Positions 1 to 11,198 of a stretch of 56,350 nt of DNA are shown here, one piece after another (positions within the stretch are counted from its first letter, which is position 1; every line of letters starts with the position of its first letter). A model generated the notes under the pieces. The model saw only the letters and a list, made by a program, of their open reading frames with translations, did not search any database and was not told the DNA's origin. Made by a program: the position numbers and the translations under genes. Origin of the DNA: Lachnospiraceae bacterium (lineage in GTDB: Bacteria > Bacillota > Clostridia > Lachnospirales > Lachnospiraceae); assembly GCA_011959285.1 (NCBI GenBank), contig BLLW01000020.1, forward strand, positions 1 through 56,350, read 5' to 3'.

Positions 1-130
1 GCCATATTTATTGTATGACAGCGAAGAGCCTAAGAAGGAGAGCTGGAATTATAATGAAAAGGAAGCAAAGGAGAGCGGAAACTTTATTCCTATGGGGCAT
101 ACCATAATAGATAAACTTTTTGAAAAGTAA
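1..130 (+). CDS. apgM: C-terminal end of cofactor-independent phosphoglycerate mutase, archaeal type (partial)
   Basis: Only the last 42 codons are present, read in the frame starting at base 2 and ending with TAA at 128-130. The tail contains PYLLYDS, YNEKEAKESG and GHTIIDKLFEK, which resembles the C-terminal end of the alkaline-phosphatase-fold, 2,3-bisphosphoglycerate-independent mutases (ApgM family). In many Clostridia such a gene sits between homoserine dehydrogenase and aspartate kinase, which fits the aspartate kinase 41 bases downstream. The family interconverts 2- and 3-phosphoglycerate or acts as a related phosphotransferase; a homoserine-kinase-like role has been discussed for this gene position. 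Identification rests on a short tail and on context. Confidence 0.5.
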   Translation, partial: PYLLYDSEEPKKESWNYNEKEAKESGNFIPMGHTIIDKLFEK

Positions 131-171
131 GGACAGGATTTTGGAACAAGATTTGTGAGGAGACATAGATT

Positions 172-1491
172 ATGAAAAAGGTTGTAAAATTTGGCGGCAG
201 TTCCCTTGCCAGCGCGGAGCAGTTTGCAAAGGTCGGCGATATCATTCATGCGGATGGGGAAAGGCGCTACGTGGTGCCTTCTGCACCTGGCAAACGGTTT
301 TCAGAGGACACCAAGGTTACGGATATGCTCTATGACTGCTATCACCTTGCTGAGTCAGGCAAAGAATTTAAGAAGGAGCTTGCCGCAATTTCGACGCGCT
401 ATCAGGAAATTATAGATGGACTTTCTCTTGCCATTTCCTTGAAGGATGAGTTCAAAACCATTGAAAAGAATTTTAAGGAAAAAGCAGGAGAAAACTATGC
501 TGCGTCCAGAGGCGAGTATTTAAATGGTATCATTATGGCGGCATATCTGGGATATGAGTTTATCGATGCGGCGGAAGTAATCCGCTTTACGGATGAAGGA
601 GAGTTTGATTCTGAGTATACGAACCAGATATTAGGGCAGCGGCTTAACGGCGTGGAGCGCGCTGTCATACCGGGATTTTACGGGGCATATGCAGACGGAA
701 GGGTCAAGACCTTTTCGAGGGGTGGTTCTGATATTACAGGTTCTATCGTTGCAAGAGCCGTGAAGGCAGATGTGTATGAGAACTGGACAGACGTGTCGGG
801 CTTTCTTGTTGCCGATCCAAGGATTATCGAAAACCCGGAAGGAATCGAGACTATTACCTATAGAGAGCTGCGGGAGCTATCTTACATGGGAGCAAGCGTA
901 CTCCATGAGGATGCGATTTTCCCTGTTAGAAGAGAGGGAATTCCCATCAACATCCGCAATACCAATCAGCCTTCCGATGAAGGAACCTGGATTGTAGAGA
1001 GCACCTGTCAGAAGTCAAAATATGTGATCACAGGAATTGCAGGAAAAAGAGGATTTTGTTCTGTCAATATAGAAAAAGCTATGATGAACGCGGAGATTGG
1101 ATTTGGAAGGAAGGTTCTGCAGGCCTTTGAGGATAATGGAATTTCCTTTGAACACGTGCCCTCCGGTATCGACACCATGACGGTGTTTGTCCACCAGGAT
1201 GAGTTCATTGATAAGGAGCAGAAAGTGGTTTCTGCTATCCACAGGCTGGCTGATCCGGACAGCGTGGATATCGAAGCAGACCTTGCTTTAGTTGCGGTAG
1301 TTGGACGCGGTATGAAGTCCACAAGGGGAACGGCAGGACGCATCTTTTCCGCTCTGGCACACGTCAACGTCAATGTAAAGATGATTGATCAGGGGTCCAG
1401 CGAGCTGAATATCATCATCGGCGTTGCAAATGATGACTTTGAGACGGCAATCAAGGCAATCTATGATATTTTTGTAATCGCACAGCTATAA
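172..1491 (+). CDS. lysC: Aspartate kinase
   Basis: Phosphorylates L-aspartate with ATP, the first step towards lysine, threonine, methionine and, in a spore former, dipicolinate. The 439-residue protein has the amino-acid kinase fold with the N-terminal KFGGSSLA motif (about residues 7-14), the SRGEYLNG substrate segment, SRGGSDITGS (about 183-192) and WTDVSGFLVADPR. The C-terminal third carries two ACT-type segments (from about residue 285), so feedback control by lysine and/or threonine is expected. Length is usual for the monofunctional clostridial form. The start is ATG with a GAGGAG ribosome site about 10 bases upstream. It follows the apgM-like gene closely and is followed by a strong terminator, so it is probably the last gene of its operon. 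Confidence 0.93.
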   Translation: MKKVVKFGGSSLASAEQFAKVGDIIHADGERRYVVPSAPGKRFSEDTKVTDMLYDCYHLAESGKEFKKELAAISTRYQEIIDGLSLAISLKDEFKTIEKNFKEKAGENYAASRGEYLNGIIMAAYLGYEFIDAAEVIRFTDEGEFDSEYTNQILGQRLNGVERAVIPGFYGAYADGRVKTFSRGGSDITGSIVARAVKADVYENWTDVSGFLVADPRIIENPEGIETITYRELRELSYMGASVLHEDAIFPVRREGIPINIRNTNQPSDEGTWIVESTCQKSKYVITGIAGKRGFCSVNIEKAMMNAEIGFGRKVLQAFEDNGISFEHVPSGIDTMTVFVHQDEFIDKEQKVVSAIHRLADPDSVDIEADLALVAVVGRGMKSTRGTAGRIFSALAHVNVNVKMIDQGSSELNIIIGVANDDFETAIKAIYDIFVIAQL

Positions 1492-1510
1492 AATATGATA
1501 ACGCTTAGGA

Positions 1511-1555
1511 ATCCGTCCTATTTGATGCGATAAACGTCGAATAGGGCGGATTTTT
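1511..1555 (+). terminator. Rho-independent terminator after lysC
   Basis: A stem of about 14 pairs formed by 1511-1525 and 1537-1551 (with G-U pairs) encloses an 11-base loop and runs into a T tract at 1551-1555. It lies 20 bases after the lysC stop. Confidence 0.85.
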
Positions 1556-1598
1556 ATGACAGCAGGGTCATAAGACCAAACTGTTAGGCTTTTATTAC

Positions 1599-1627
1599 TT
1601 GAAAGTTTCCATAAAATATACTATGAT
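1599..1627 (+). promoter_or_regulatory. Sigma-A-type promoter for the small membrane protein gene
   Basis: TTGAAA at 1599-1604 and TATGAT at 1622-1627 are separated by 17 bases. It lies between the lysC terminator and the ribosome site at about 1671, and probably also feeds guaB. Confidence 0.6.
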
Positions 1628-1685
1628 AATATAACATACATTTCCCAGACGGGGATTGTGTGAAAGCACAGGAGGAAATGAGAAT

Positions 1686-2180
1686 ATGAATGAAACATAT
1701 GTAGAATGCCTGGTAAAAAGAAAGACTCCGACTCATCTTAAGATGCTTAAAATCCTATTGGTCACGCTTACTGTTGCGTTTGTGCTGGTGGGATTTATTT
1801 TGATTCCGGCGCTGCTTTTCGGTATTGCCTTTGGAGTGGCGGCTTATTTCATGCATTTGAATACAGAGTTAGAGTATGAATATCTTTATGTGGATAAGGA
1901 ACTTACCGTGGACAAGGTCATGGCAAAGACTAAGCGCAAAAGGGTGGCAGTTTATACGGTAGAAAAGATGGAAATCGTGGCGCCCGTTAAGTCATGGCAC
2001 CTTGACAATTATAAGAACCGAAATGACAAGGAGGTTGATTATAGCTCCAGAGAAGTAAAACAGCCTGATACCAGATATGTATTTTACTATGAAGGCAGAC
2101 AGAAGGTCATTTTTGAGCCTAATGAGGACCTCGTTAAGGCGATGCAGTTTGCAGCGCCCAGAAAGGTATTTAAAGATTAA
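1686..2180 (+). CDS. Small membrane protein, DUF6106-like
   Basis: A 164-residue protein of unknown function. Residues about 17-60 form two closely spaced hydrophobic helices (ILLVTLTVAFVLVGF, then ALLFGIAFGVAAYF), followed by a soluble, charged domain rich in beta-type segments (YLYVDKELTVDKVM, YTVEKMEIVAP, YVFYYEGRQKVIFEPN). The shape resembles the Lachnospiraceae-restricted DUF6106 family; I make that link from memory of the sequence pattern. An upstream in-frame codon would add 10 residues, but the GGAGG at about 1672 is spaced for the ATG at 1686. Own promoter upstream, guaB 52 bases downstream. No function can be assigned. Confidence 0.75.
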   Translation: MNETYVECLVKRKTPTHLKMLKILLVTLTVAFVLVGFILIPALLFGIAFGVAAYFMHLNTELEYEYLYVDKELTVDKVMAKTKRKRVAVYTVEKMEIVAPVKSWHLDNYKNRNDKEVDYSSREVKQPDTRYVFYYEGRQKVIFEPNEDLVKAMQFAAPRKVFKD

Positions 2181-2208
2181 GCGGCAGTAATGTAACAAAC
2201 AAACATAG

Positions 2209-3687
<1,479 letters not shown>

Positions 3688-3728
3688 GGAACAGGAAATG
3701 TGCAGGAAGTGGAAGGAGTATCGTTAAC

Positions 3729-6431
3729 GTGGGCAATCTGGGAAGCGCCGGCAGCAGGCAGGATGCAGCGCTGCTGCTGAAAAGCCTTATAGAAGAAAAG
3801 GTGCTGGAAAAGTGGCAGCAGCATTTTTGTGACGTTACAAACGTGTTTTTGTGTTGTGTGGACGGCAACGGACTTCCACTTACTGAGTTTGGCGGTAAAG
3901 AGGAAGAGTTAAATAAAATTAAACGAATTATCGACGGGGAGCAGGTAATTGAGATGCTTTCCCGAGTATCGGAAAGTACACTGGAAGATCAGGCAATAGA
4001 AACTACGGCGTATCCTAACGTGCGGCTGGCCGTGATATCAGTCAAAATTGAAGGGGAGCCATTTTTAAACTGGCTGGTCTGCGGTGTGCTGTCTGATGCA
4101 GATGACTTGGAGGATTATGATAATCCGCCACTTGAGGGATTTGTGAATACGATTTGTGAAAAACAGTTTGCTAAGGTAATAGATACTTTGCGAAGCGTGA
4201 CTAAGACCATGCTTTTATATAAGCTTTCTGCTTTTAATGCGCAGGCTGAGAGCAGACGGATTCTATATTCCGAAAAGGAAATGAGTGAAAATCTGCGAAG
4301 AAGCGAGGCGCTTGCCGAAATTGTTCAGTTTCTGGAAATTGATGAATCTGCAGAAAACGTGATGCATAAACTGTTAAAAAAAGTTGGGGAACTTTTAAAT
4401 TTAAGCATTGCTGTTCTTTATAGAATCAAAAAGGACAGCGAACATGCAGAATTTTTATCCAGATGGTGCAAAAAGAACATAGCATGGGAGTTTGAGAAGG
4501 AAATGCAGCATAATGTCCCTGCGCTTCTTACAGAAAAGAAAACCCTTGTCATATCACAAAATTCTATGCTCAATGTGGGTGAAAGAGAGCAGATGCAGAT
4601 GCTCGGCTTTAAGGCAGTAATTGTCATTCCGGTTGAAATAAGCGAAAATGTGTCCACTTATGCCTGTTTTGGGGAGATGGATAAAGAACGGAATTGGAAA
4701 CTGGAGGAAATTCGGTTTCTCAATGATTGTGTCAAAGTTTTACACAGCATTATGATAAAGAGTATGCAAAGAGAGTCCCTTCTTACGTCAAATGCCGCCT
4801 TAGAGACAATACTGGATAATGTGGGAAGTAGTGTGTATGTGCGGGATATGACTACAGGGGAAGTTTTATTTACCAATAAAAGTATGCGTAAAGTTTTCAG
4901 CCGGGAGCTGAAAGATGGAAGCATAAATGGGATGCTGGATGAACAGGTACAGCGTGAAAGCGGAAGCCGGGAGTTCTATTATGAGAAAAAGGATTGCTGG
5001 TATGACTTGTACTATATAAGAATGAAGTGGATAGACGGCAGACCGGCTCTTTTATGCGCACTATATGATATTACGGATAAAAAGGTTTTTCAAAAGAAAA
5101 CAGAGCAGCAGGCATACACGGATTTCCTTACGGGAATCTACAATCGTATGTGCTGCGAGAGGGATCTGGGCAAATATATGGATGAAGCAAAGAATAACCA
5201 AGGCAAAGGCGCGTTGCTTTATCTAGATCTGGATGATTTCAAACATATCAATGACGGGCTGGGGCATAAATATGGAGATGTCCTTTTAAAATCAATTTCC
5301 CACAGCTTTCAGCGGATTGAGGGAATTAAGAATACATGTTACAGAATGGGCGGCGATGAGTTTGTCATTATCATACCGCCAAGAGAATATGAAAATCGCG
5401 AAAAGATTATTGCATCTATAAGAGAGATTTTTATGCGTCCATGGTTTCTCAAGGATTCGGACTATTACTGTACGATGAGCATGGGAATCGTGGAGTTTCC
5501 AGACAAGGAAGATGCGGTGAATGATCTGATTAAAAAGGCAGACATTGCCATGTATGAGGCTAAGAAAGAAGGCAAAAATAGGATAGCTTATTACTCTGAT
5601 CAGATAGAGACTAAGTCGGGTAAACGTTTGGACATGGAAAAGAGCATGCGCGATGCCACGGCAAGGGGCTATCAGGAATTTGAGGTGTATTATCAGCCCA
5701 TTATCGACATCAGTAAAGAAGAATTGCCCTGTACTGGAGCGGAGGCGCTGATTAGATGGAATAATGCGGATTTAGGCTTTATACCGCCTTCAGAGTTTAT
5801 TCCATTGGCAGAGTATCTGGGATTGATCAATCCTATTGGAAACTTTGTGCTGAAGGAGGCATGCAGCTGCTGTAAGAACTGGAATGATCACGGGTACCCT
5901 GATTATAAGGTGAATGTAAATCTTTCGGTAGTCCAGCTTCTCCAGCCGGATATTGTGGAAAGTATAGAAAGCGTTATGAAGGAGACCGGCATCAAGCCCA
6001 AAAATCTGACGCTGGAGGTGACAGAAAGTCTGGCAATCAATGATATGGAGCGCATGCAGGAAATTCTGGATAGAATCAAAAAACTGGGGGTCAGAATTGC
6101 ACTGGATGACTTTGGAACAGGTTATTCGTCATTGAACCATATCAGGGAGATTCCATTTGATGTGATCAAGGTAGATCAAAGTTTCATCAGGGATCTGGAG
6201 CGAGATGAGTATGCCAAATCATTTATCAGAATGGTAGGAGAATTGGCAGAGGCGATTGGCGTAAACGTCTGCATCGAAGGTGTAGAGACCAAAAGACAAT
6301 ATGAGATTTTATCAGAAATGTGTGTGCTCTTAGGTCAGGGATATTATTTCGACCGCCCGATGGAGCGTCAGGCATTTGAAAAAAAGTATACACCCAAACT
6401 TAAGCGCAGAACCCGCAAAACCAGCGATTAA
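3729..6431 (+). CDS. GGDEF-EAL cyclic-di-GMP signalling protein with N-terminal sensor domains
   Basis: A 900-residue soluble protein starting at GTG behind GGAAGGAG. Order of parts: a PocR-like sensory region (about 10-180, with VDGNGLPLTEFGG), a GAF-like domain (about 200-345), a PAS-like domain (about 350-460), a GGDEF diguanylate cyclase domain with intact RMGGDEF near 540, and an EAL phosphodiesterase domain (about 640-885). The EAL part keeps EAL near 671, NVNLS, LEVTES, DDFGTG near 792, KVDQSFI and the C-terminal CIEGVE glutamate, so it looks catalytically competent. The RxxD product-inhibition site expected just before GGDEF is missing (IKNT instead). No membrane helices or signal peptide are seen. 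Net activity cannot be predicted. Confidence 0.9.
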   Translation: MGNLGSAGSRQDAALLLKSLIEEKVLEKWQQHFCDVTNVFLCCVDGNGLPLTEFGGKEEELNKIKRIIDGEQVIEMLSRVSESTLEDQAIETTAYPNVRLAVISVKIEGEPFLNWLVCGVLSDADDLEDYDNPPLEGFVNTICEKQFAKVIDTLRSVTKTMLLYKLSAFNAQAESRRILYSEKEMSENLRRSEALAEIVQFLEIDESAENVMHKLLKKVGELLNLSIAVLYRIKKDSEHAEFLSRWCKKNIAWEFEKEMQHNVPALLTEKKTLVISQNSMLNVGEREQMQMLGFKAVIVIPVEISENVSTYACFGEMDKERNWKLEEIRFLNDCVKVLHSIMIKSMQRESLLTSNAALETILDNVGSSVYVRDMTTGEVLFTNKSMRKVFSRELKDGSINGMLDEQVQRESGSREFYYEKKDCWYDLYYIRMKWIDGRPALLCALYDITDKKVFQKKTEQQAYTDFLTGIYNRMCCERDLGKYMDEAKNNQGKGALLYLDLDDFKHINDGLGHKYGDVLLKSISHSFQRIEGIKNTCYRMGGDEFVIIIPPREYENREKIIASIREIFMRPWFLKDSDYYCTMSMGIVEFPDKEDAVNDLIKKADIAMYEAKKEGKNRIAYYSDQIETKSGKRLDMEKSMRDATARGYQEFEVYYQPIIDISKEELPCTGAEALIRWNNADLGFIPPSEFIPLAEYLGLINPIGNFVLKEACSCCKNWNDHGYPDYKVNVNLSVVQLLQPDIVESIESVMKETGIKPKNLTLEVTESLAINDMERMQEILDRIKKLGVRIALDDFGTGYSSLNHIREIPFDVIKVDQSFIRDLERDEYAKSFIRMVGELAEAIGVNVCIEGVETKRQYEILSEMCVLLGQGYYFDRPMERQAFEKKYTPKLKRRTRKTSD

Positions 6432-6438
6432 ATTCTGC

Positions 6439-6467
6439 TTTAAAAATTGCTTTTTGTGTGATATTAT
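6439..6467 (+). promoter_or_regulatory. Possible sigma-A-type promoter for glnS
   Basis: TTTAAA at 6439-6444 and TATTAT at 6462-6467 with a 17-base spacer, about 85 bases before glnS. The -35 is weak. No T-box specifier or antiterminator structure is evident in the short leader. Confidence 0.35.
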
Positions 6468-6552
6468 AACAAGTAGCGTGACAACGTTTGTTAGGAGTTT
6501 ACGGTAGGAGGTAAGGCTCGCCATCAGAAAATAGGCTGGGCCGCAGGAAAGC

Positions 6553-8256
6553 ATGAGTGAAAATGAAATAAATGTAAATCCTTCCGAGAAAGAGAAGGAA
6601 ACTGTTTCCCGGAATTTTATTGAGCAGATGATTGACAAGGATCTGGCGGAGGGTGTGTATGACAGTGTGCACACAAGATTTCCACCCGAACCTAACGGAT
6701 ATCTGCATATCGGACATGCCAAGAGCATCCTTTTAAATTATGGGCTTGCGCAAAAATATGGCGGCAAATTCAATATGCGGTTTGACGATACCAATCCTAC
6801 CAAGGAAAAGACAGAATTTGTAGAATCCATTATGGAGGATATTAAATGGCTGGGTGCAGACTGGGAGGATCGGCTATTTTTTGCTTCCAACTATTTTGAG
6901 CAGATGTATGAAGGGGCAGTGAAGCTGATCAAAAAAGGCAAAGCCTATGTATCTGAACTTACCGCGGATGAAATCAGGGAATATCGCGGCACCCTGACGC
7001 AGCCAGGTAAAAATGATCCGAACAGAGACAGAAGCGTGGAAGAAAATCTCATGCTGTTTGAAAAGATGAAAAACGGTGAATTTGCAGACGGAGAGAAGAC
7101 GCTTCGCGCCAAAATCGATATGGCTTCACCAAACATTAATATGCGTGACCCGATTCTCTATCGCGTTGCACATATGAGCCATCACAATACAGGAGATGAG
7201 TGGTGTATTTATCCGATGTATGATTTTGCACATCCAATTGAGGATGCAATTGAAGGAATCACTCACTCTATTTGTACGCTGGAATTTGAAGACCACAGAC
7301 CGTTATATGACTGGGTGGTAAGTGAATTGGAATATCCGCGTCCCCCGAGACAGATTGAATTTGCCAAAATGTATCTGACCAATGTGGTGACCGGAAAAAG
7401 ATATATCAAGAAGTTGGTGGAAGATGGAATCGTGGATGGCTGGGATGACCCAAGGCTGGTTTCCATTGCGGCGCTTAGAAGGAGAGGATTTACGCCGGAA
7501 TCAATTAAAATGTTCGTAGAATTATGCGGTGTGTCAAAGAGCAATTCCTCTGCGGATTATGCGATGCTTGAGTACTGTATCAGGGAAGACTTAAAGTTGA
7601 AACGTCCTCGTATGATGGCGGCGCTTGATCCGGTTAAGCTGATTATTGATAATTATCCGGAAGGGGAAACGGAACTTCTGGAAGTGGCAAATAATCTTGA
7701 AAATGAAGAGATGGGTACCAGACAGGTTCCTTTTGGCAGAGAACTATATATTGACCGGGAGGATTTTATGGAGGAGCCCCCCAAAAAGTATTTCCGATTG
7801 TTCCCGGGAAATGAAGTGCGTCTTATGAATGCCTATTTTGTAACCTGTACCGGCTGCGTGAAGGATGAAAGCGGTAAAGTGACAGAAGTGCACTGCACCT
7901 ATGATCCGGAGACAAAATGTGGCAGCGGTTTTACAGGCCGCAAGGTAAAAGGGACAATCCACTGGGTACCTGCTAAAGAGGCAGTCAAGGCACAGGTAAG
8001 GCTGTATGAGAATATTATTGATGAAGAAAAGGGTGTCTATAACGAGGATGGAAGCCTTAACTTAAACCCCAATTCACTTACGGTTTTAAGGGAATGCTAT
8101 CTTGAACCTGCATTAAAGGATGTAAAGCCCTATGAAAGCTTCCAGTTTGTACGTCAGGGGTATTTTTGTGTGGATGCAAAGGACTCAAAGGAAGGTGCGC
8201 CTGTGTTCAACAGAATCGTATCATTAAAGAGTTCTTATGTGCTGCCTAAGGCATAA
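6553..8256 (+). CDS. glnS: Glutaminyl-tRNA synthetase
   Basis: Charges tRNA-Gln with glutamine. The 567-residue protein has the class I signature [15 protein letters not shown] (HIGH near residues 51-54), the FDDTNP motif, and VSKSN near 330 as the KMSKS-equivalent loop, followed by the C-terminal beta-barrel anticodon-binding region. [16 protein letters not shown] is characteristic of GlnRS rather than GluRS. A direct GlnRS is found in part of the Lachnospiraceae, so its presence here suggests direct charging, although GatCAB could coexist elsewhere. The ribosome site is weak (GCAGGAAAGC just upstream of ATG). Confidence 0.95.
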   Translation: MSENEINVNPSEKEKETVSRNFIEQMIDKDLAEGVYDSVHTRFPPEPNGYLHIGHAKSILLNYGLAQKYGGKFNMRFDDTNPTKEKTEFVESIMEDIKWLGADWEDRLFFASNYFEQMYEGAVKLIKKGKAYVSELTADEIREYRGTLTQPGKNDPNRDRSVEENLMLFEKMKNGEFADGEKTLRAKIDMASPNINMRDPILYRVAHMSHHNTGDEWCIYPMYDFAHPIEDAIEGITHSICTLEFEDHRPLYDWVVSELEYPRPPRQIEFAKMYLTNVVTGKRYIKKLVEDGIVDGWDDPRLVSIAALRRRGFTPESIKMFVELCGVSKSNSSADYAMLEYCIREDLKLKRPRMMAALDPVKLIIDNYPEGETELLEVANNLENEEMGTRQVPFGRELYIDREDFMEEPPKKYFRLFPGNEVRLMNAYFVTCTGCVKDESGKVTEVHCTYDPETKCGSGFTGRKVKGTIHWVPAKEAVKAQVRLYENIIDEEKGVYNEDGSLNLNPNSLTVLRECYLEPALKDVKPYESFQFVRQGYFCVDAKDSKEGAPVFNRIVSLKSSYVLPKA

Positions 8257-8312
8257 AGAGGCAGTTTATAACATTTATTGAAGAAGAAAGAAGAAAGGGA
8301 TAGGTATTAGAA

Positions 8313-9167
8313 ATGGCTGGGTTATTATCTGGATTAGGAAAACTTGGACTCAAGAATCTGGAAGATATGGATTTGTATGAGGCAGAAAAGAAGCCGGAGG
8401 AGGTTGCTGCAGCAAAGCCGGCGGCGCCCGTGGTACAGGAGACAGATTTTCTTTTTGACAAAAGTTATGAATGTACGATATGTGATGGAAAGATCAAAGC
8501 AAGAACAATGAAAGCAGGAAAGGCAAAGCTTCTGCGTGCAGATACGGATTTACGTCCGGTATATGAGAATATTGAGCCCATTAAATATGATGTCATCACT
8601 TGTCCGCACTGCGGTTACGCAGCACTCACTCGTTATTTCAAGGGGCTTACTGCATCACAGATGAAGGCGATTAAGGAGACGATTTCAGCTTCTTTCCAGC
8701 CTGTCAACGAGGAAAAGGATACATATACTTATGAGGAAGCGCTGGATCGGTATAAGCTGTGTCTGGCCAATGCCATTGTAAAACATGCAAAGGCAAGTGA
8801 AAAAGCGTATATTTGTTTAAAGACGGGATGGCTGCTTCGCAGTATGAGGGAAAATCTTGACAAGGAAGCGGAGGATTTTGACAAGAAGGCAGCAGAACTC
8901 AAGGAACAGGAAGACGAATTTATTAAAAACGCGCTGGAGGGATTTTTGGCAGCAAGGCAGTCAGAAAGTTATCCTATGTGCGGTATGGATGAGATTACCA
9001 TGGAATACCTTATTGCAGCGCTTGCCATGGAAAGCGACCAGTTTGATGTTGCGTCACGTATCATTTCAAGTATTTTGGTTTCTCCTTCTGCCACCACTAG
9101 GATGAAAGACAAGGCGAGAGATCTTAAAGAAGCGCTTATGGCAAAAATGAAAGAGAAAAGCAATTAA
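8313..9167 (+). CDS. DUF2225 family protein
   Basis: A 284-residue soluble protein with two CxxC pairs (C54/C57 in CTIC and C97/C100 in CPHC), which look like a zinc knuckle, followed by a long alpha-helical, TPR-like region (YTYEEALDRYKLCLANAIVKH and onward). This matches the DUF2225 family of Bacillota. The first 45 residues are low-complexity and acidic. Function is unknown. It ends two bases before the next gene, so the MocR regulator is probably co-transcribed. The ribosome site is poor. Confidence 0.8.
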   Translation: MAGLLSGLGKLGLKNLEDMDLYEAEKKPEEVAAAKPAAPVVQETDFLFDKSYECTICDGKIKARTMKAGKAKLLRADTDLRPVYENIEPIKYDVITCPHCGYAALTRYFKGLTASQMKAIKETISASFQPVNEEKDTYTYEEALDRYKLCLANAIVKHAKASEKAYICLKTGWLLRSMRENLDKEAEDFDKKAAELKEQEDEFIKNALEGFLAARQSESYPMCGMDEITMEYLIAALAMESDQFDVASRIISSILVSPSATTRMKDKARDLKEALMAKMKEKSN

Positions 9168-9169
9168 TT

Positions 9170-10600
9170 ATGGTTGATCTGACGATACAGCTTGCGGATA
9201 CAGGAAAAGAATACCTGTACCAGCAGATTTATGAATATATCCGAGATGAGATAAGAAAAGGGAAGCTTCTTGCAGGTGAGAAGCTTCCCTCAACTCGTTC
9301 ACTGGCACAGTATCTTCAGGTAGCGAGAAGCACAGTAGATTTTGCTTATGGTCAGCTGGTAGCGGAAGGCTATGTGGAGGCAAGACCCTGTAAAGGATAT
9401 TTTGTAAGTCACGTGGAAGAATTGTTTCATTTTTCCGGCGATGATGGGAAACAAGAAAAGTTGAGCATGGGTATCGCTCAGGCGGCACAAGAAGAGAAGA
9501 TTCAATACGATTTTTCGCCTCATGCCGTAAGCCTTCGGGACTTTCCGTATGCCACATGGAAAAAAATAACCAAAAATATTTTGGTAGATGCAAATAGTGA
9601 AATGTTTGCGCTAGGGGATGCAAGAGGAGATCAGGAACTTAGGAAGACGATCAGTCGGTATCTTCATTCGTCCAGGGGCGTCAACTGTCAGCCGGAGCAG
9701 ATTATTATTGGGGCAGGAACGGATTATCTTTTTATGCTGCTGGAAAAGATTTTAGGAAGACATGTACCGATTGCTATGGAAAATCCCACTTATAAACGTG
9801 CCTACAAGGTTTTCCAGTCTTTTGCTTATGAAATTGTACCAGTTCCAATGGATGGAAGCGGAATGAATGTGGAAGAACTTTCCAGAACCAAGGCAAAAGT
9901 TGCCTATGTGATGCCTTCCCACCAGTATCCTACGGGGGTAGTAATGCCTATTGGAAGAAGAATGGAATTGCTCAAGTGGGCAGGAGATGGTCAGGACCGT
10001 TATCTGATTGAAGATGATTATGACAGTGAGTTCCGTTATAAGGGAAAGCCTATCCCTTCTCTGCAGGCATCGGACCGTTTAGGCAGAGTTATTTACATGG
10101 GGACCTTTTCAAAATCCATTGCGCCGGCAATCCGTGTAGGCTATATGGTACTTCCCATGAAGCTTCTTAAGATTTATCAGGAAAATTGTGGATTTTATGC
10201 GTCCACGGTATCGCGTATCGATCAGCGTATTTTAAATGAATTTATCAGGGATGGATATTTTGAACGTTATCTGAACAAGATGCGGAAAATCTACAGAAGC
10301 AGGCATGATTTCCTTTTGAGCCAGCTTTTCTCGTTTGAGAAGGAATTTACCGTTTCGGGAGAAAATGCTGGTCTGCATATCTTGCTTACGAGTAAAAGCC
10401 AGATACCGGAAGAGGCGCTTATAAAGGCAGCTGCTAAGGAGGGAGTAAAGCTATATGGAATGCAGGAGGCTTGTATGGGGGGAACAAGTATGGATACAAC
10501 TTATAGCAGCACGCTGCTGATGGGGTATGGAGCGCTGGATGAACGGGAGCTTATGGAAGGGGTCGCATTGTTAAAAAGAGCCTGGGATATCTATTTGTAG
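9170..10600 (+). CDS. MocR/PdxR-type transcriptional regulator (GntR wHTH plus aminotransferase domain)
   Basis: A 476-residue fusion of an N-terminal GntR winged helix (YQQIYEYIRDEIRKGKLLAG, LPSTRSLAQYLQVARSTV, about residues 15-75) with a fold-type I aminotransferase-like domain (about 115-470). The PLP-binding lysine is in GTFSKSIAPA near residue 316, and the cofactor-contacting EDDYDSEFRYKG is present. MocR proteins usually control PLP synthesis, GABA or amino-acid genes; no pdxS/pdxT neighbour is visible, so the target is unknown. It starts 2 bases after the DUF2225 gene. A terminator hairpin overlaps its stop codon. Confidence 0.9.
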   Translation: MVDLTIQLADTGKEYLYQQIYEYIRDEIRKGKLLAGEKLPSTRSLAQYLQVARSTVDFAYGQLVAEGYVEARPCKGYFVSHVEELFHFSGDDGKQEKLSMGIAQAAQEEKIQYDFSPHAVSLRDFPYATWKKITKNILVDANSEMFALGDARGDQELRKTISRYLHSSRGVNCQPEQIIIGAGTDYLFMLLEKILGRHVPIAMENPTYKRAYKVFQSFAYEIVPVPMDGSGMNVEELSRTKAKVAYVMPSHQYPTGVVMPIGRRMELLKWAGDGQDRYLIEDDYDSEFRYKGKPIPSLQASDRLGRVIYMGTFSKSIAPAIRVGYMVLPMKLLKIYQENCGFYASTVSRIDQRILNEFIRDGYFERYLNKMRKIYRSRHDFLLSQLFSFEKEFTVSGENAGLHILLTSKSQIPEEALIKAAAKEGVKLYGMQEACMGGTSMDTTYSSTLLMGYGALDERELMEGVALLKRAWDIYL

Positions 10601-10615
10601 GATATCCCAGGTTTT
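10581..10615 (+). terminator. Terminator overlapping the MocR stop codon
   Basis: A perfect 11-base inverted repeat (10581-10591 with 10601-10611) followed by TTTT. The stop codon at 10598-10600 lies in the loop, so the left arm is coding sequence. Confidence 0.75.
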
Positions 10616-10631
10616 GCTGAACGCAATGCTT

Positions 10632-11153
10632 TTAAAGATCATCATCAAAAAATTCTTCTACCGTCTCATTTGAAGTGGAAGCATTCTGCTGGGGAGCAGA
10701 GGCTTGGGGGGGAATTTCAGAATTTGTTGTGTTGGGACTTTCTGCGTCAGGAGTACGGGCTGAATCTTCGGGTTCTGATGCAGCGCTCTTTTCCTTGTTG
10801 AGTGCAGTTAAGTCGGTAAAATTGTTTTCGGAAGTAGTCTGCCCTTCCTTAACGGATTTAACAGTTTCTTTCACTTGCTGAACGGAGTCGGTAATCACGC
10901 CCTTTGCCTTTTGGAAAGCTTCAGAAGCAATGGCTTCTGCCTTATCAAGTTGTAAGGACACATAAGAACGCTCCTTTTCAGTGCCTGTATCCTCGTCAAG
11001 ATCTTCACTGAAATCGTCAAAATCATCATCCGTATCCTCATCACTCGGGGCGGAAGGAGTTTTGTCTTTCGTCTGTAGATAGTGATATGCCCCGTAAGCG
11101 GCAGCGCCAGCTACTGTGGTGAAAAGTAAAAATTTACCAAATTTTTTGGACAT
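10632..11153 (-). CDS. Membrane-anchored acidic protein of unknown function
   Basis: A 173-residue protein with one N-terminal hydrophobic helix (FLLFTTVAGAAAYGAYHYL, residues 8-26), then an Asp/Glu-rich stretch, a short amphipathic helical segment (AEAIASEAFQKAKGVITDSV) reminiscent of YtxH-type proteins, and a Ser/Thr/Pro/Ala-rich tail ending in EEFFDDDL. Probably membrane-tethered and disordered on the outside or in the cytosol. The start has a good AAGGAG site. It converges with the MocR gene; a palindrome at 11180-11198 lies in its promoter region. Confidence 0.7.
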   Translation of the reverse strand: MSKKFGKFLLFTTVAGAAAYGAYHYLQTKDKTPSAPSDEDTDDDFDDFSEDLDEDTGTEKERSYVSLQLDKAEAIASEAFQKAKGVITDSVQQVKETVKSVKEGQTTSENNFTDLTALNKEKSAASEPEDSARTPDAESPNTTNSEIPPQASAPQQNASTSNETVEEFFDDDL

Positions 11154-11179
11154 AAGGGTGCTCCTTTCGGTTTTTCATA

Positions 11180-11198
11180 TAGTATTATCTTAATACTA
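11180..11198. promoter_or_regulatory. Palindrome, possible regulator operator
   Basis: TAGTATTA and its exact complement TAATACTA are separated by TCT. The site is 27 bases upstream of the minus-strand gene, where it could cover its promoter, and faces the TetR-family gene beginning at 11424. Confidence 0.4.

Noticed and set aside
6432-6552. T-box leader in front of glnS
   Set aside because: The gap is only 121 bases and no antiterminator bulge sequence or terminator hairpin is visible.
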